DNA of 64,000 bases. It comes from Massilia arenae. Its GTDB lineage: Bacteria > Pseudomonadota > Gammaproteobacteria > Burkholderiales > Burkholderiaceae_D. A program made the translations under genes and the position numbers. Below are positions 29,890 through 38,586 of this stretch, piece after piece. The first letter of the stretch is position 1; each line of letters opens with the position of its first letter. The DNA lies in NCBI RefSeq assembly GCF_008014745.1, contig NZ_VPFD01000021.1, forward strand, positions 51,205 through 115,204, in the 5' to 3' direction. The notes beneath the pieces were generated by a model. That model was not told the origin of the DNA. It was given only the letters and a program-made list of their open reading frames with translations, and searched no databases.

Positions 29890-32084
29890 TACAGAGTCCC
29901 CGCGGTTTCGATTTTTTTAGAAAGGTTCTTGAGTTGACGTTCGGACTTGCCGAGCATCGTGACGATGCCGGCAATCTGGGCGGCCGGCTTGTCCAGCGCC
30001 GCTTTCAGGGCCTCGATTTTCGGTTCGAGCTGCGGCAGGGCAGCACCGAGGCTGTCGCGCAACGACTCGCGCATCTTGTCGGCGATGTCGTCGAGATTCG
30101 AATTGGCCGCCTTGCGCTGCTGCGATTTCTTGTAGTCCGAACTGAAGAAGCCCATGACTGACTTGACCAGGCCAGCCAGCACAGTGATCGCGCCAAGCGC
30201 CAACACCACCCACCCAGCCGGGTTCCAGATCATGAGGACACCACCGACCACTGCACCGAGCAGTCCGGGAATATTGATGCCATTGTCGATATCGATCTTC
30301 AGATCGAGCCTGCTGCCAAGGCCAGTGACGCGAATGTTTCCATAGGCGTCCATCAGGTCGGCGGCGAAGGCCTGGAAGCGCTTGACGATATCGTCGATTT
30401 GTTCCTGGAATTTCTCGACTTCCTTTTGCATGAGGCCCGGCAGCTCGGCGACCAGCTTGGCTTGTTCGCGCGCGATGAAGCGTTCGAGCGCATCCTTGAA
30501 GTCGTCGTTGCTGATGTCCTTGTCGATCTCGGCGTAGATATTCTTGCGCACGTTGTTGCTGAATCTCGAGATCGCACTCTCGCCCTGCGATTCGAGCCGC
30601 GTCTTGAGCGCGTCGAGTGCGGTATCGAGCTGCAACTGCGCCTGCTCGGCATCCTTTTTCAGTTCCTTCCCGAGCGGCTTGAACGATTCGCGCAAGGTCT
30701 TCGATACCTCGCCGATGGTGCCGCAGACGACCTGGTTCGCCTTGTTGTAGTTCGACCGCGTAATCTTGCGCTTGAAGTCCTTGACCAGGTCGGTCAGCAG
30801 CAGCTCGCGAAAAGCGCTCATGCCCGACCTGTCGAGCAGCTCCGGTTGACTGAGCTTCGCCTGGAACTTGGCCTTGTTGGCCGCGCTCTGCGAGTCGGGC
30901 ATGAGGCATGACGCCGCAGCCAGGAATGCCGGATAGGCGCTCAGCGCAACCGCGCCGCGATATCGCTCGCCCAGCACTTCATTCATGCGTCGGTCGAGAT
31001 CCTGCAAACTGGCCATTTCATCATCGCTGGCAAGGCGACCCGATGTCAGCTGGATCGGGTTCGTGACACGCTTGTTATAGACGGTCCATACCTCGGTTTG
31101 CGCTCCCAGGTGCTGCTTGATCTTTTCCAGCGTGCCGGGCTGGCGCTCATCGCCTTTTTGCGGCGCAGCGGCTTTGTTGGTGACGTAGAAGACGGCGTGC
31201 GCCTTTTGCACGCCGGCCAGGATGGCGTCCATCACCCGGGTTTCCTTGCCTTCGATGCCGGGCACGTCGAGCAGGGCGAATTGCTGTTCGCCGTTCGAGA
31301 AATGGTAGGAGGTGGTGTCGAGTGTGAAATCCGAGGTGCCATTACCGATGATGGCGCCGTCGGCGCGGCTTGCAAGAAGCGCCAGCGACGCTTCGGCTTC
31401 TTTCAGCGATTGTTCGCGGCCCTCATAGGCCTGCTGTGCTGCGCGTTGCTGCTGTCCCAGGACGGCGGCTTCCTGTTGCTTGCCGGTTTCGGCATCCTGC
31501 AGTTCCCTGTCCAGGATCGCGGCTTCTTTTTGCTCCGGCCGTTTGATGAAGAGATCGAGCATCTTTTGCCATACCGACGCCGTTTCTTTATGCTCGGCGA
31601 TTTGCTGCCGTAAGGCCTCGACACGCTCGCGTTGGACGCGGGTCTGGCGCAAGAACTTGTCGTCCAAGGCGTCCAGGCTAGCCTGGCATGCCGTACAGGC
31701 TTGCGAGGCCTGTTCGACGGCATGGCGCATTTGCGCCAGATGTTCTGCACTGATGCCGTATTTTTTCTCTAAATCCTTGAACTCTTGCTGCTGCGCCAGT
31801 TTTACGGGTTCGCTCAGCAGCATCCGCATGGTTTCGATAATCGTGGATTTGCCAGCATTCGTTTCGCCGTAGAAGGCGATCGTGAATGTATCCCATTCGG
31901 CGTTCTTGCTCAGCGACTCGATATTGCTGCGTAATTCCTTGCTGAGTTCGCTAAAAATCTGGACCGCTCTATCTTTGGCTTGCGAAGTGTCCTTATCTGC
32001 GGATAAGTCTTTCAAGCTTTGTAAAACAGTATTAACCTCTGATAAGACACTAATGTAAATATCTTTAGGCAACTGCAAATCCAT
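29889..32084 (-). CDS. Dynamin-like GTPase with coiled-coil insert (LeoC-like), first gene of the pair
   Basis: The 731-residue protein has P-loop GETNAGKST at 73-81. Unusually, G3 (DVPGIEG) comes only at 273-279. The roughly 150 residues between are Gln/Glu/Ala-rich and predicted coiled coil, so the GTPase fold carries a long helical insert. G4 appears as NKRV, lacking the usual aspartate. Near the C-terminus, residues about 607-647 (GLLGAVVGGVLMIW and onward) form a hydrophobic hairpin that could insert in the membrane. The architecture resembles LeoC/LeoB-type dynamins that work with LeoA. Overlapping coding ends imply a fixed ratio of the two GTPases. Confidence is high for the dynamin class and lower for the exact subfamily. 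Confidence 0.78.
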   Translation of the reverse strand: MDLQLPKDIYISVLSEVNTVLQSLKDLSADKDTSQAKDRAVQIFSELSKELRSNIESLSKNAEWDTFTIAFYGETNAGKSTIIETMRMLLSEPVKLAQQQEFKDLEKKYGISAEHLAQMRHAVEQASQACTACQASLDALDDKFLRQTRVQRERVEALRQQIAEHKETASVWQKMLDLFIKRPEQKEAAILDRELQDAETGKQQEAAVLGQQQRAAQQAYEGREQSLKEAEASLALLASRADGAIIGNGTSDFTLDTTSYHFSNGEQQFALLDVPGIEGKETRVMDAILAGVQKAHAVFYVTNKAAAPQKGDERQPGTLEKIKQHLGAQTEVWTVYNKRVTNPIQLTSGRLASDDEMASLQDLDRRMNEVLGERYRGAVALSAYPAFLAAASCLMPDSQSAANKAKFQAKLSQPELLDRSGMSAFRELLLTDLVKDFKRKITRSNYNKANQVVCGTIGEVSKTLRESFKPLGKELKKDAEQAQLQLDTALDALKTRLESQGESAISRFSNNVRKNIYAEIDKDISNDDFKDALERFIAREQAKLVAELPGLMQKEVEKFQEQIDDIVKRFQAFAADLMDAYGNIRVTGLGSRLDLKIDIDNGINIPGLLGAVVGGVLMIWNPAGWVVLALGAITVLAGLVKSVMGFFSSDYKKSQQRKAANSNLDDIADKMRESLRDSLGAALPQLEPKIEALKAALDKPAAQIAGIVTMLGKSERQLKNLSKKIETAGTL

Positions 32085-32089
32085 CGTGC

Positions 32090-32122
32090 ATATCCATTCA
32101 AACGGCCTGATTGAATGGATAT
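32090..32122. promoter_or_regulatory. Perfect 12-bp inverted repeat in the dynamin-pair leader
   Basis: ATATCCATTCAA at 32090-32101 is exactly repeated in inverse at 32111-32122 around a nine-base loop. It begins six bases upstream of the first dynamin start, so it would cover the ribosome-binding region of that mRNA. It could be a dimeric repressor site or a hairpin that hides the ribosome site. A second, imperfect repeat lies at about 32130-32174 in the same AT-rich spacer. No T-run follows on the minus strand, so it does not look like the rng terminator. Confidence 0.6.
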
Positions 32123-32202
32123 TTTATTTCCAAATCAGAAAAAATGCTAATTGGAAATTTAATTTTCAGATTGGAAAGTGCTGGAGATTGAAGAGCAAGC
32201 CG

Positions 32203-33666
32203 CTACATCAAAATGACGTCGTACTGTTCCTGGTGATAGCCTTTCTCGACCTGCAGCGAAATGCGCTTGCCGATAAAGTCGCCCAGCATGGCGAGATGCT
32301 GCGATTCTTCTTCGAGGAACAGGTCGATCACCTCTTGCCCCGCGACGATGCGGAATTCGCGCGGGTTGAACTGCTTGGCTTCGCGCAGCAGTTCGCGCAG
32401 GATCTCGTAGCAGATCGTGCGGCTGGTTTTCACCTGGCCCTTGCCGGAGCAGGCCGGGCAGGGTTCGCACAGGATGTGGGCCAGCGATTCGCGGGTGCGC
32501 TTCCTCGTCATCTCGACCAGGCCCAGGGCCGAGAAGCTGCTCACCGAGACCTTGGTCCGGTCGCGCGCCAGGGTCTTCTTGAGCTCGGCCAGCACCGCAT
32601 TGCGGTGCTCGTTGTTCTCCATGTCGATGAAGTCGAGGATGATGATGCCGCCCAGGTTGCGCAGACGCAGCTGGCGCGCGATGGCATGCGCCGCCTCCAG
32701 GTTGGTTTTAAAAATCGTGTCGGCGAAATTGCGTCCGCCGACGTAGCCGCCGGTATTGACGTCGATGGTCGTCATCGCCTCGGTCTGGTCGACGATCAGG
32801 TAGCCGCCGGACTTGAGGTCCACGCGCCGGCCCAGAGCGCGCAGGATTTCCTCTTCCACGCCGTACAGGTCGAACAGCGGCCGCTCGCCGGTGTAGTGCG
32901 CCATGCGCGACAGCACGCTCGGGGTGTAGATCTGGGCGAATTCGGCCAGTTTCAGGAAGTTCTCGCGCGAGTCGACCTGGATGCTGGCCGTCTCGTCGTG
33001 CACGAAGTCGCGCAGCACGCGCTGGGCCAGGCTCAGGTCCTGGTACAGCAGGGTGGTAGGCGGCAGGGTGCGGGCGCCCTGCACGATGGCGCCCCAGGTC
33101 TTGCGCAGGTAGTCGACGTCGGCGGCGATGTCGTCGCTCGAAGCTTCCTCGGCCATCGTGCGCACGATGTAGCCGCCTTTTTCCTCGGCCGGCAGCAGGC
33201 TTTGCAGGTGGGTGCGCAGGCGTTCGCGTTCGGCTTCCTTCTCGATCTTTTGCGAGATGCCGATGTGGTGGTCTTGCGGAAGATACACCAGCATGCGGCC
33301 GGCGATCGAGATCTGGGTGGAGAGGCGCGCGCCCTTGGTGCCGATCGGGTCCTTGATGACCTGCACGGTCAGCACCTGGCCGTCGAACAGCAGTTTTTCG
33401 ATCGGGGTGGGTGGGGCGTTGCCGCCGTCGTGGCTGCGCGCTTCCCAGATGTCGGCCACGTGCAGGAAGGCGGCGCGTTCCAGGCCGATGTCGATGAAGG
33501 CCGACTGCATCCCCGGCAGCACGCGCACCACCTTGCCCAGATAGACGTTCCCCGCCAACCCGCGCGTGAGCGTGCGCTCGATGTGCAGCTCCTGTACCGC
33601 GCCCTGCAGGACCAGCGCCACGCGCGTTTCCTGCGGTGTGATGTTGATGAGGATGTCTTCGTTCAT
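32203..33666 (-). CDS. rng: Ribonuclease G
   Basis: This 487-residue member of the RNase E/G family lacks the long RNase E scaffold. An S1 domain occupies residues about 35-120 (VYLGKVVRVLPGMQSAFIDIG). The DNase I-like catalytic domain has the metal-binding aspartates in AMTTIDVNTGG and IIILDFIDME. The zinc-link cysteines are in CEPCPACSG. It trims the 5' end of 16S rRNA and degrades some mRNAs. It is the last gene of the minus-strand run that begins with yebC. Confidence 0.96.
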   Translation of the reverse strand: MNEDILINITPQETRVALVLQGAVQELHIERTLTRGLAGNVYLGKVVRVLPGMQSAFIDIGLERAAFLHVADIWEARSHDGGNAPPTPIEKLLFDGQVLTVQVIKDPIGTKGARLSTQISIAGRMLVYLPQDHHIGISQKIEKEAERERLRTHLQSLLPAEEKGGYIVRTMAEEASSDDIAADVDYLRKTWGAIVQGARTLPPTTLLYQDLSLAQRVLRDFVHDETASIQVDSRENFLKLAEFAQIYTPSVLSRMAHYTGERPLFDLYGVEEEILRALGRRVDLKSGGYLIVDQTEAMTTIDVNTGGYVGGRNFADTIFKTNLEAAHAIARQLRLRNLGGIIILDFIDMENNEHRNAVLAELKKTLARDRTKVSVSSFSALGLVEMTRKRTRESLAHILCEPCPACSGKGQVKTSRTICYEILRELLREAKQFNPREFRIVAGQEVIDLFLEEESQHLAMLGDFIGKRISLQVEKGYHQEQYDVILM

Positions 33667-33722
33667 GGACCCTGCCGTGCGTATTGTTCAGGGTGACATG
33701 ATACACGCCCGCTCAGGGTAGG

Positions 33723-33743
33723 GTGGGCGGCTTCGCCGCCCAC
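33723..33743. repeat. Short GC-rich hairpin between rng and maf
   Basis: GTGGGCGGC and GCCGCCCAC form perfect 9-bp arms around TTC. No T-run follows on either strand, so it looks like a dispersed palindromic element or a processing structure rather than a terminator. Confidence 0.5.
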
Positions 33744-33753
33744 GCGTCCAACG

Positions 33754-34371
33754 CTAAATGGCCAGCCCCGCCTTGCGCAGCAGGTTAGCCGTCTCGAACA
33801 GCGGCAGGCCCATGATGCCCGAATGGCTGCCCTCGATGTGCTCGATGAACAGCGCCGCCGGCCCCTGGATGCCGTAGCCGCCGGCCTTGTCATACGGCTC
33901 CAGCGTGGCGCAATAAGCCCTGATCTGGGCTGCGGTGAGCGTGGCGAAGCGCACGTTCGACACTTGCGTGACCTGCTCGGCCACGTGCTGGGAATGCACC
34001 GCCACCGAGGTCAGCACCTGGTGGGTGCGGCCCGACAGGCGCTCCAGCATGGCGACCGCCTCTCGGTTATCCGCCGGCTTGCCGAGGATCTCGCCGTCGA
34101 TGGTGACGGTGGTGTCGGCTGTGAGCACCGGGCGCAGCGGCTGGCGTCGCTGCAGCAGCAGGTTGAAGGCGAAGGCGCCCTTGGCGCGGGCCACGCGCGC
34201 CACGTAAGCGTGGACGTCTTCGCCCGGCAGCACATCCTCGCTGACGTCGACCACGCGGCCCGGGTCGCTGCGCAGCAGCATCAGTTCGAAGTCGACCCCG
34301 ATCTGGCGCAGCAGTTCGCGCCGGCGCGGGCTTTTGGAAGCGAGGTAGATTTTATTGTGCTGGTTTTTCAT
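33754..34371 (-). CDS. maf: Maf-family nucleotide pyrophosphatase
   Basis: The 205-residue protein begins IYLASKSPRRRELL, the substrate-binding SxSPRR motif of Maf/YhdE proteins. LTADTTVTIDGEILGKP and DKAGGYGIQG follow. The family hydrolyses dTTP, UTP and modified nucleotides to monophosphates, protecting nucleic acids. It lies between rlmH and rng, the usual betaproteobacterial position. Confidence 0.93.
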   Translation of the reverse strand: MKNQHNKIYLASKSPRRRELLRQIGVDFELMLLRSDPGRVVDVSEDVLPGEDVHAYVARVARAKGAFAFNLLLQRRQPLRPVLTADTTVTIDGEILGKPADNREAVAMLERLSGRTHQVLTSVAVHSQHVAEQVTQVSNVRFATLTAAQIRAYCATLEPYDKAGGYGIQGPAALFIEHIEGSHSGIMGLPLFETANLLRKAGLAI

Positions 34372-34399
34372 CGCTGTTCTTGATCGCTGCCAGGCCGGT

Positions 34400-34870
34400 T
34401 CAGACCCGGTGGTAAGGATGGTTCTGGGTGATCGACCAGGCGCGATAGAGCTGTTCCGCCAGCATGACCCGGACGATTCCGTGCGGCAGGGTCATGCTGG
34501 AGATGCGGATCAGTCCTTCGGCACGCGCCTTCAGTTCGGGATCGAGGCCATCGGCCCCGCCGATCAGGAAGGCGGTGTCGCGGCCGTCGCGCTGCCAGGT
34601 TTCCAGTTGCTGCGACAGGCCGACGCTGGTCAGGTCCTTGCCGCGTTCGTCCAGGGCGATGATGCGCACGCCCTTCGGCAGGGCGGCCTCGATGCGCTCG
34701 CGCTCGAGCGCCATCGCGGTGGCGGCGGTCTTGCTGCCGGAGCGCTCGACCGGCTTGATCTCCTTGAGCACGATGCGCAGCTCGGGCGGCATGCGCTTCG
34801 TGTACTCGGTGAAGCCGGACTCGATCCAGGCCGGCATCTTGTGGCCGACCGCGGCAATGATCAACTGCAT
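34400..34870 (-). CDS. rlmH: 23S rRNA (pseudouridine-1915-N3)-methyltransferase RlmH
   Basis: The 156-residue SPOUT-class methyltransferase matches the usual length. It opens MQLIIAAVGHKMP, contains the SAM-knot segment AFLIGGADGLDP, and ends with LYRAWSITQNHPYHR, which is diagnostic for RlmH. It methylates pseudouridine 1915 in helix 69 of the 50S subunit. It follows rsfS by eight bases in the same operon. Confidence 0.95.
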   Translation of the reverse strand: MQLIIAAVGHKMPAWIESGFTEYTKRMPPELRIVLKEIKPVERSGSKTAATAMALERERIEAALPKGVRIIALDERGKDLTSVGLSQQLETWQRDGRDTAFLIGGADGLDPELKARAEGLIRISSMTLPHGIVRVMLAEQLYRAWSITQNHPYHRV

Positions 34871-34878
34871 GAGGACCC

Positions 34879-35601
34879 TTACTCAGCGTCCTTCTTGATG
34901 CGGCGGATCACCTTCTTGACCGGCGCATCGGCGACCGGGGCGGCCTTCGGTGCGGCAGCCTTGGTCACGCGCTTCGGCGGCTTGGCCTTGGTCGCTTCGA
35001 CGGCGGCGACTTCGGTCTTGCTCGGTGCCACTTTCACGGTCTTACCGGTCGGGACTGCCTTGGCGGCGGCTTTCTTGGCAGGCGCTTTCTTGGCAGCAGG
35101 CTTGGCGGCGGTCTCGGCGGCGGCCTTGGTCGCGCGCTTGGCGGCCGGCTTGCGTTCGTTGACCGGCTTGGCTTCTTCCTGGGCCTGGTTGGCGGCCAGG
35201 TGCTTCGACTTCGGCTTGGCGGCGTCGGCGTCGATGCCCTCGACGGTCGACTTGCGCTTGGCGGCGCCCAGCTTGACCGGCTTCTCGCCCCAGATTTCTT
35301 CGAGGCGATAGTATTGACGGATGGCCGGCTGCATGATGTGGACGATCATGTCGCCCAGGTCGACCAGCACCCATTCGCCGGTGTCTTCGCCTTCCAGGCC
35401 GATCACGTCGCCGCCCGCAGCCTTGACCTTGTCGCGCACCGAGGCGGCCAGCGCCTTGGTCTGGCGGTTCGACGTACCGGAGGCCACGGCGATGCGGTCG
35501 AACAGGCTGGTCAGGTGGGTCGTGTCGAACAGGACGATGTCCTGGGCCTTCACGTCTTCCAGGGCGTCGACGACGAGGGTTTGCAGTTTCTTGATATCCA
35601 T
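34879..35601 (-). CDS. rsfS: Ribosomal silencing factor RsfS with long Lys/Ala-rich tail
   Basis: Residues 1 to about 115 are the RsfS/Iojap domain (DIVLFDTTHLTSLFDRIAVA, GEDTGEWVLVDLGDMIVHIM). It binds uL14 and blocks subunit joining during starvation. The remaining 120 or so residues form a basic, low-complexity tail rich in Lys, Ala and Pro, with AAKKAPAKKAAAK-type repeats. This doubles the normal length of about 110-130. The tail may bind rRNA; that is inference. The ATG overlaps the nadD stop by one base. Confidence 0.93.
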   Translation of the reverse strand: MDIKKLQTLVVDALEDVKAQDIVLFDTTHLTSLFDRIAVASGTSNRQTKALAASVRDKVKAAGGDVIGLEGEDTGEWVLVDLGDMIVHIMQPAIRQYYRLEEIWGEKPVKLGAAKRKSTVEGIDADAAKPKSKHLAANQAQEEAKPVNERKPAAKRATKAAAETAAKPAAKKAPAKKAAAKAVPTGKTVKVAPSKTEVAAVEATKAKPPKRVTKAAAPKAAPVADAPVKKVIRRIKKDAE

Positions 35602-36287
35602 TAGTTTTTGTACAGGTTATGTTGTTGAATATAGTCTAGCACTTGCGCCATCCCGAGCGCGCTTGCATCCGCGCCGGATTGCAAGGCCGCACGGAGCTGG
35701 CTGGACGATAGGTCCACATCCAGCGTCGGCGCGAGGCAGACTTTTCCGTGCGCCAGCAGGCGCACGGTGTCGGGCGTTGCAAGCCGCGTCGACAGTTCTT
35801 GGGCCACCACCGGTGGCAATGCTTCTTGCGCCAGGTCGTAGCCGGGACGCGTCGCCACGCCCAGGTTGGCAAGGGCGAACAGTTCGCGCCACTCGTTCCA
35901 GCTATCGAGCTTGCGCAACTGGTCGGCGCCCATCAGGAACACGATCGAGGTGCGCGCGCCCAGTTCCTTGCGCAGCGCGCGCAGGGTTTCGACCGTATAC
36001 GTTGGCGTGTTACGTTCGATTTCCTGCAGGTCGATCGTGACCGGCAGGCTCGGGCTCTTCAAGGCCCCGAAAGCCAGTTCCAGCATCGCGACCCGGTCGC
36101 GGTCGCTGGCCTGGAGGCCATTCTTTTGCCACGGCTGGCCGGCCGGCAGGATGCGCAAGGCGTCCGGCCGCAACAGGCCGGCGAACAGGCGCGCCAGCGC
36201 GACGTGACCCTGGTGCACCGGATCGAAGCTGCCGCCGAGGACGGCGATGCAGTGGTTGCGGCCCGGCGCGCCGACAGCCGCGGTCAC
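35601..36287 (-). CDS. nadD: Nicotinate-nucleotide adenylyltransferase
   Basis: The 228-residue enzyme has the nucleotidyltransferase motif GGSFDPVHQGHV (T/HxGH type) and the C-terminal motif SSSQLRAAL. It makes deamido-NAD from nicotinate mononucleotide and ATP. The GTG start overlaps the hemF stop, and its own stop overlaps the rsfS start, so translation is coupled. Confidence 0.94.
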   Translation of the reverse strand: MTAAVGAPGRNHCIAVLGGSFDPVHQGHVALARLFAGLLRPDALRILPAGQPWQKNGLQASDRDRVAMLELAFGALKSPSLPVTIDLQEIERNTPTYTVETLRALRKELGARTSIVFLMGADQLRKLDSWNEWRELFALANLGVATRPGYDLAQEALPPVVAQELSTRLATPDTVRLLAHGKVCLAPTLDVDLSSSQLRAALQSGADASALGMAQVLDYIQQHNLYKN

Positions 36288-37195
36288 GGCGCCAGCCAGT
36301 CCCGGTGCACCAGGAAGTCGGAATACAGCCGTGCTTCAGGGCTGCCGGGTTCGGGATGCCAGTCGTAGCGCCATTTGACGATCGGCGGCATCGACATCAG
36401 GATCGCCTCGGTCCGTCCGCCCGACTGCAGGCCGAACAGGGTACCACGGTCCCACACCAGGTTGAACTCGACGTAGCGGCCGCGCCGGTAGGCCTGGAAG
36501 TCGCGCTCGCGTTCGCCATATGGCTGGTCCTTGCGGCGCTGCAGGATCGGCAGGTAGGCGTCCAGGAAGCGCTCGCCCACGGTCCTGACCATGGCATACG
36601 ATTGCTCGAAGCCGAGCTCGTTGAAATCGTCGAAGAAGATGCCGCCGACGCCGCGCGGCTCCTTGCGGTGCTTCAGGTAGAAATAGTCGTCGCACCAGGT
36701 CTTGAAGCGCGGATGCAAGACTTCTCCGAACGGCGCCAGCGCGTCGTGGCAGGCCTGGTGGAAGTGGCGCGCGTCCTCGACTTCGCCGTAATACGGGGTC
36801 AGGTCCATGCCGCCGCCGAACCACCAGACTGGCTCCTTGCCGGGCGCCGTCGCCTCGAAGAAGCGCACGTTCATGTGAACCGTCGGGGCGTAGGGGTTGC
36901 GCGGATGCAGCACCAGCGACACGCCCATCGCTTCCCAGGCGCGGCCCGCCAGTTCCGGACGCACGGCGGTGGCCGACGCCGGCAGCGTGGCGCCGCGCAC
37001 GTGCGAGAAGTTCACCCCGCCCCGTTCGAGGACATTGCCTTCCTCGACCAGGCGCGAGATGCCGCCGCCGCCCTCGGGCCGCTGCCATTCCTCGCGCAGG
37101 AACGGCTTGCCGTCGACCTGTTCGAGACCGTGGACGATGCGCGCCTGGAGCTCGAGCAGCCAGGCCTTGATGGCGGCGGGATTGGGGGAAGACAT
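36284..37195 (-). CDS. hemF: Oxygen-dependent coproporphyrinogen III oxidase
   Basis: This 303-residue enzyme matches Escherichia coli HemF throughout (ERGGVNFSHVRGATLPASAT, WWFGGGMDLTPYYGE, RRGRYVEFNLVWDRGT). It decarboxylates two propionates of coproporphyrinogen III to give protoporphyrinogen IX, using oxygen. I chose the ATG at 37195 (MSSPNPAAIKAWLLEL). The longer GTG start at 37246 would begin inside the purD terminator hairpin and has no family match. Confidence 0.94.
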   Translation of the reverse strand: MSSPNPAAIKAWLLELQARIVHGLEQVDGKPFLREEWQRPEGGGGISRLVEEGNVLERGGVNFSHVRGATLPASATAVRPELAGRAWEAMGVSLVLHPRNPYAPTVHMNVRFFEATAPGKEPVWWFGGGMDLTPYYGEVEDARHFHQACHDALAPFGEVLHPRFKTWCDDYFYLKHRKEPRGVGGIFFDDFNELGFEQSYAMVRTVGERFLDAYLPILQRRKDQPYGERERDFQAYRRGRYVEFNLVWDRGTLFGLQSGGRTEAILMSMPPIVKWRYDWHPEPGSPEARLYSDFLVHRDWLAP

Positions 37196-37216
37196 GAAGA
37201 ATGACCGACTTGGAAT

Positions 37217-37246
37217 GAAAAGTGGGCCGATTGTACACCGGCCCAC
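37217..37246 (-). terminator. Probable terminator after purD
   Basis: On the minus strand, GTGGGCCG and CGGCCCAC form an 8-bp stem followed by TTTTC. It lies 63 bases after the purD stop. A TACAAT box in its loop may also serve hemF as a -10 element. Confidence 0.6.
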
Positions 37247-37308
37247 CGAATGTCTACATCTGGCGTTGGTTGGGAGAGGCTTGGAGCCTGCTATTGCAGG
37301 GGTTTACT

Positions 37309-38574
37309 TTACTTGACCCCGCGCCAGCCGATGTCGCGCCGGTACTGCGCGCCATTGAAGTGGATCTTTTCGACGCTTTCATACGCCTGCTTCTGCGCCA
37401 TCTTGACGCTGTCGCCCAGGCCCACCACGCACAGTACGCGCCCGCCGCTGGTCTGCAGCTTGCCATCGACCAGTTTGGTGCCGGCGTGGAAGGTGACGCA
37501 TTCCGGCACTTCCGCAGGGATGCCGTCGATGACGTCGCCCTTGCGCGGGCTGTCCGGATAGCCGGCGGCCGCCATCACGACGCCCACGGCGGTGCGGCGG
37601 TCCCATTCCAGCTCGACCGTGTCGAGGGTGCCGTTGCAGGCGTGTTCCAGCACGGTGGCGAAGTCGCTCTTCAGGCGCGCCATGATTGGCTGGGTTTCCG
37701 GGTCGCCCATGCGGCAGTTGAACTCGAGCGTGCGCGGATTGCCGTCGGCGTCGATCATCAGGCCGGCGTACAGGAAGCCGGTGAACGGGATGCCGTCGCG
37801 CGCCATGCCCTGGATGGTCGGGTTGATGATCTCGCGCATCACGCGCGCATGCATCGACGGCGTCACGATCGGCGCCGGCGAATAGGCGCCCATGCCGCCC
37901 GTGTTCGGGCCCTGGTCGGCGTCCTTCAGGCGCTTGTGGTCCTGGCTGGTGGCCAGCGCCAGCACGTTCCTGCCGTCGCACATGACGATGAAGCTGGCTT
38001 CCTCGCCAGCGAGGAATTCCTCGATCACGATGCGGGCGCCGGCGTCGCCGAAGGCGTTATCGGACAGCATGTGGTCGACCGCAGCGTGGGCTTCGTCGAG
38101 CGACATCGCCACCACCACGCCCTTGCCGGCCGCCAGGCCGTCGGCCTTGATGACGATCGGGGCGCCGTTGGCGTCGATGTAGGCGTGGGCCGCGGCGGCG
38201 CTTGAAAAGGTCTCGTACTTCGCGGTCGGGATGCCGTGGCGGTGCATGAAGGCCTTGGCGAAATCCTTCGAGCTCTCGAGCTGGGCCGCCTCGCGGGTGG
38301 GGCCGAAGATCTTGAGGCCGCGCGAGCGGAACAGGTTGACGATGCCGGCCGCCAGCGGCGCTTCCGGGCCGACCAGGGTCAGGGCCACGCCTTCGGCCAC
38401 CACGAAGTCGGCCAGCGCCTCAGGATCGGTCACGTCGACCGTCACCAGGCGCGCATCGAGCGCGGTGCCGCCGTTGCCGGGCGCGACGAAGACCGTCTGG
38501 ATGCGTTCCGATTGGGCCAGTTTCCACGCCAGCGCGTGTTCGCGGCCGCCCGAGCCGACTACGAGGATTTTCAT
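37309..38574 (-). CDS. purD: Phosphoribosylamine-glycine ligase
   Basis: The 421-residue ATP-grasp enzyme opens MKILVVGSGGREHALAWKL, the standard PurD N-terminus. The ATP-grasp core shows IVIKADGLAAGKGVVVA and the C-terminal half ELNCRMGDPETQ-type sequence (LEFNCRMGDPETQPIM). It makes glycinamide ribonucleotide in purine synthesis. The ATG at 38574 is preferred to a TTG twelve bases upstream because it matches the family start. Confidence 0.95.
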   Translation of the reverse strand: MKILVVGSGGREHALAWKLAQSERIQTVFVAPGNGGTALDARLVTVDVTDPEALADFVVAEGVALTLVGPEAPLAAGIVNLFRSRGLKIFGPTREAAQLESSKDFAKAFMHRHGIPTAKYETFSSAAAAHAYIDANGAPIVIKADGLAAGKGVVVAMSLDEAHAAVDHMLSDNAFGDAGARIVIEEFLAGEEASFIVMCDGRNVLALATSQDHKRLKDADQGPNTGGMGAYSPAPIVTPSMHARVMREIINPTIQGMARDGIPFTGFLYAGLMIDADGNPRTLEFNCRMGDPETQPIMARLKSDFATVLEHACNGTLDTVELEWDRRTAVGVVMAAAGYPDSPRKGDVIDGIPAEVPECVTFHAGTKLVDGKLQTSGGRVLCVVGLGDSVKMAQKQAYESVEKIHFNGAQYRRDIGWRGVK

Positions 38575-38586
38575 ATTCGCTACCAA

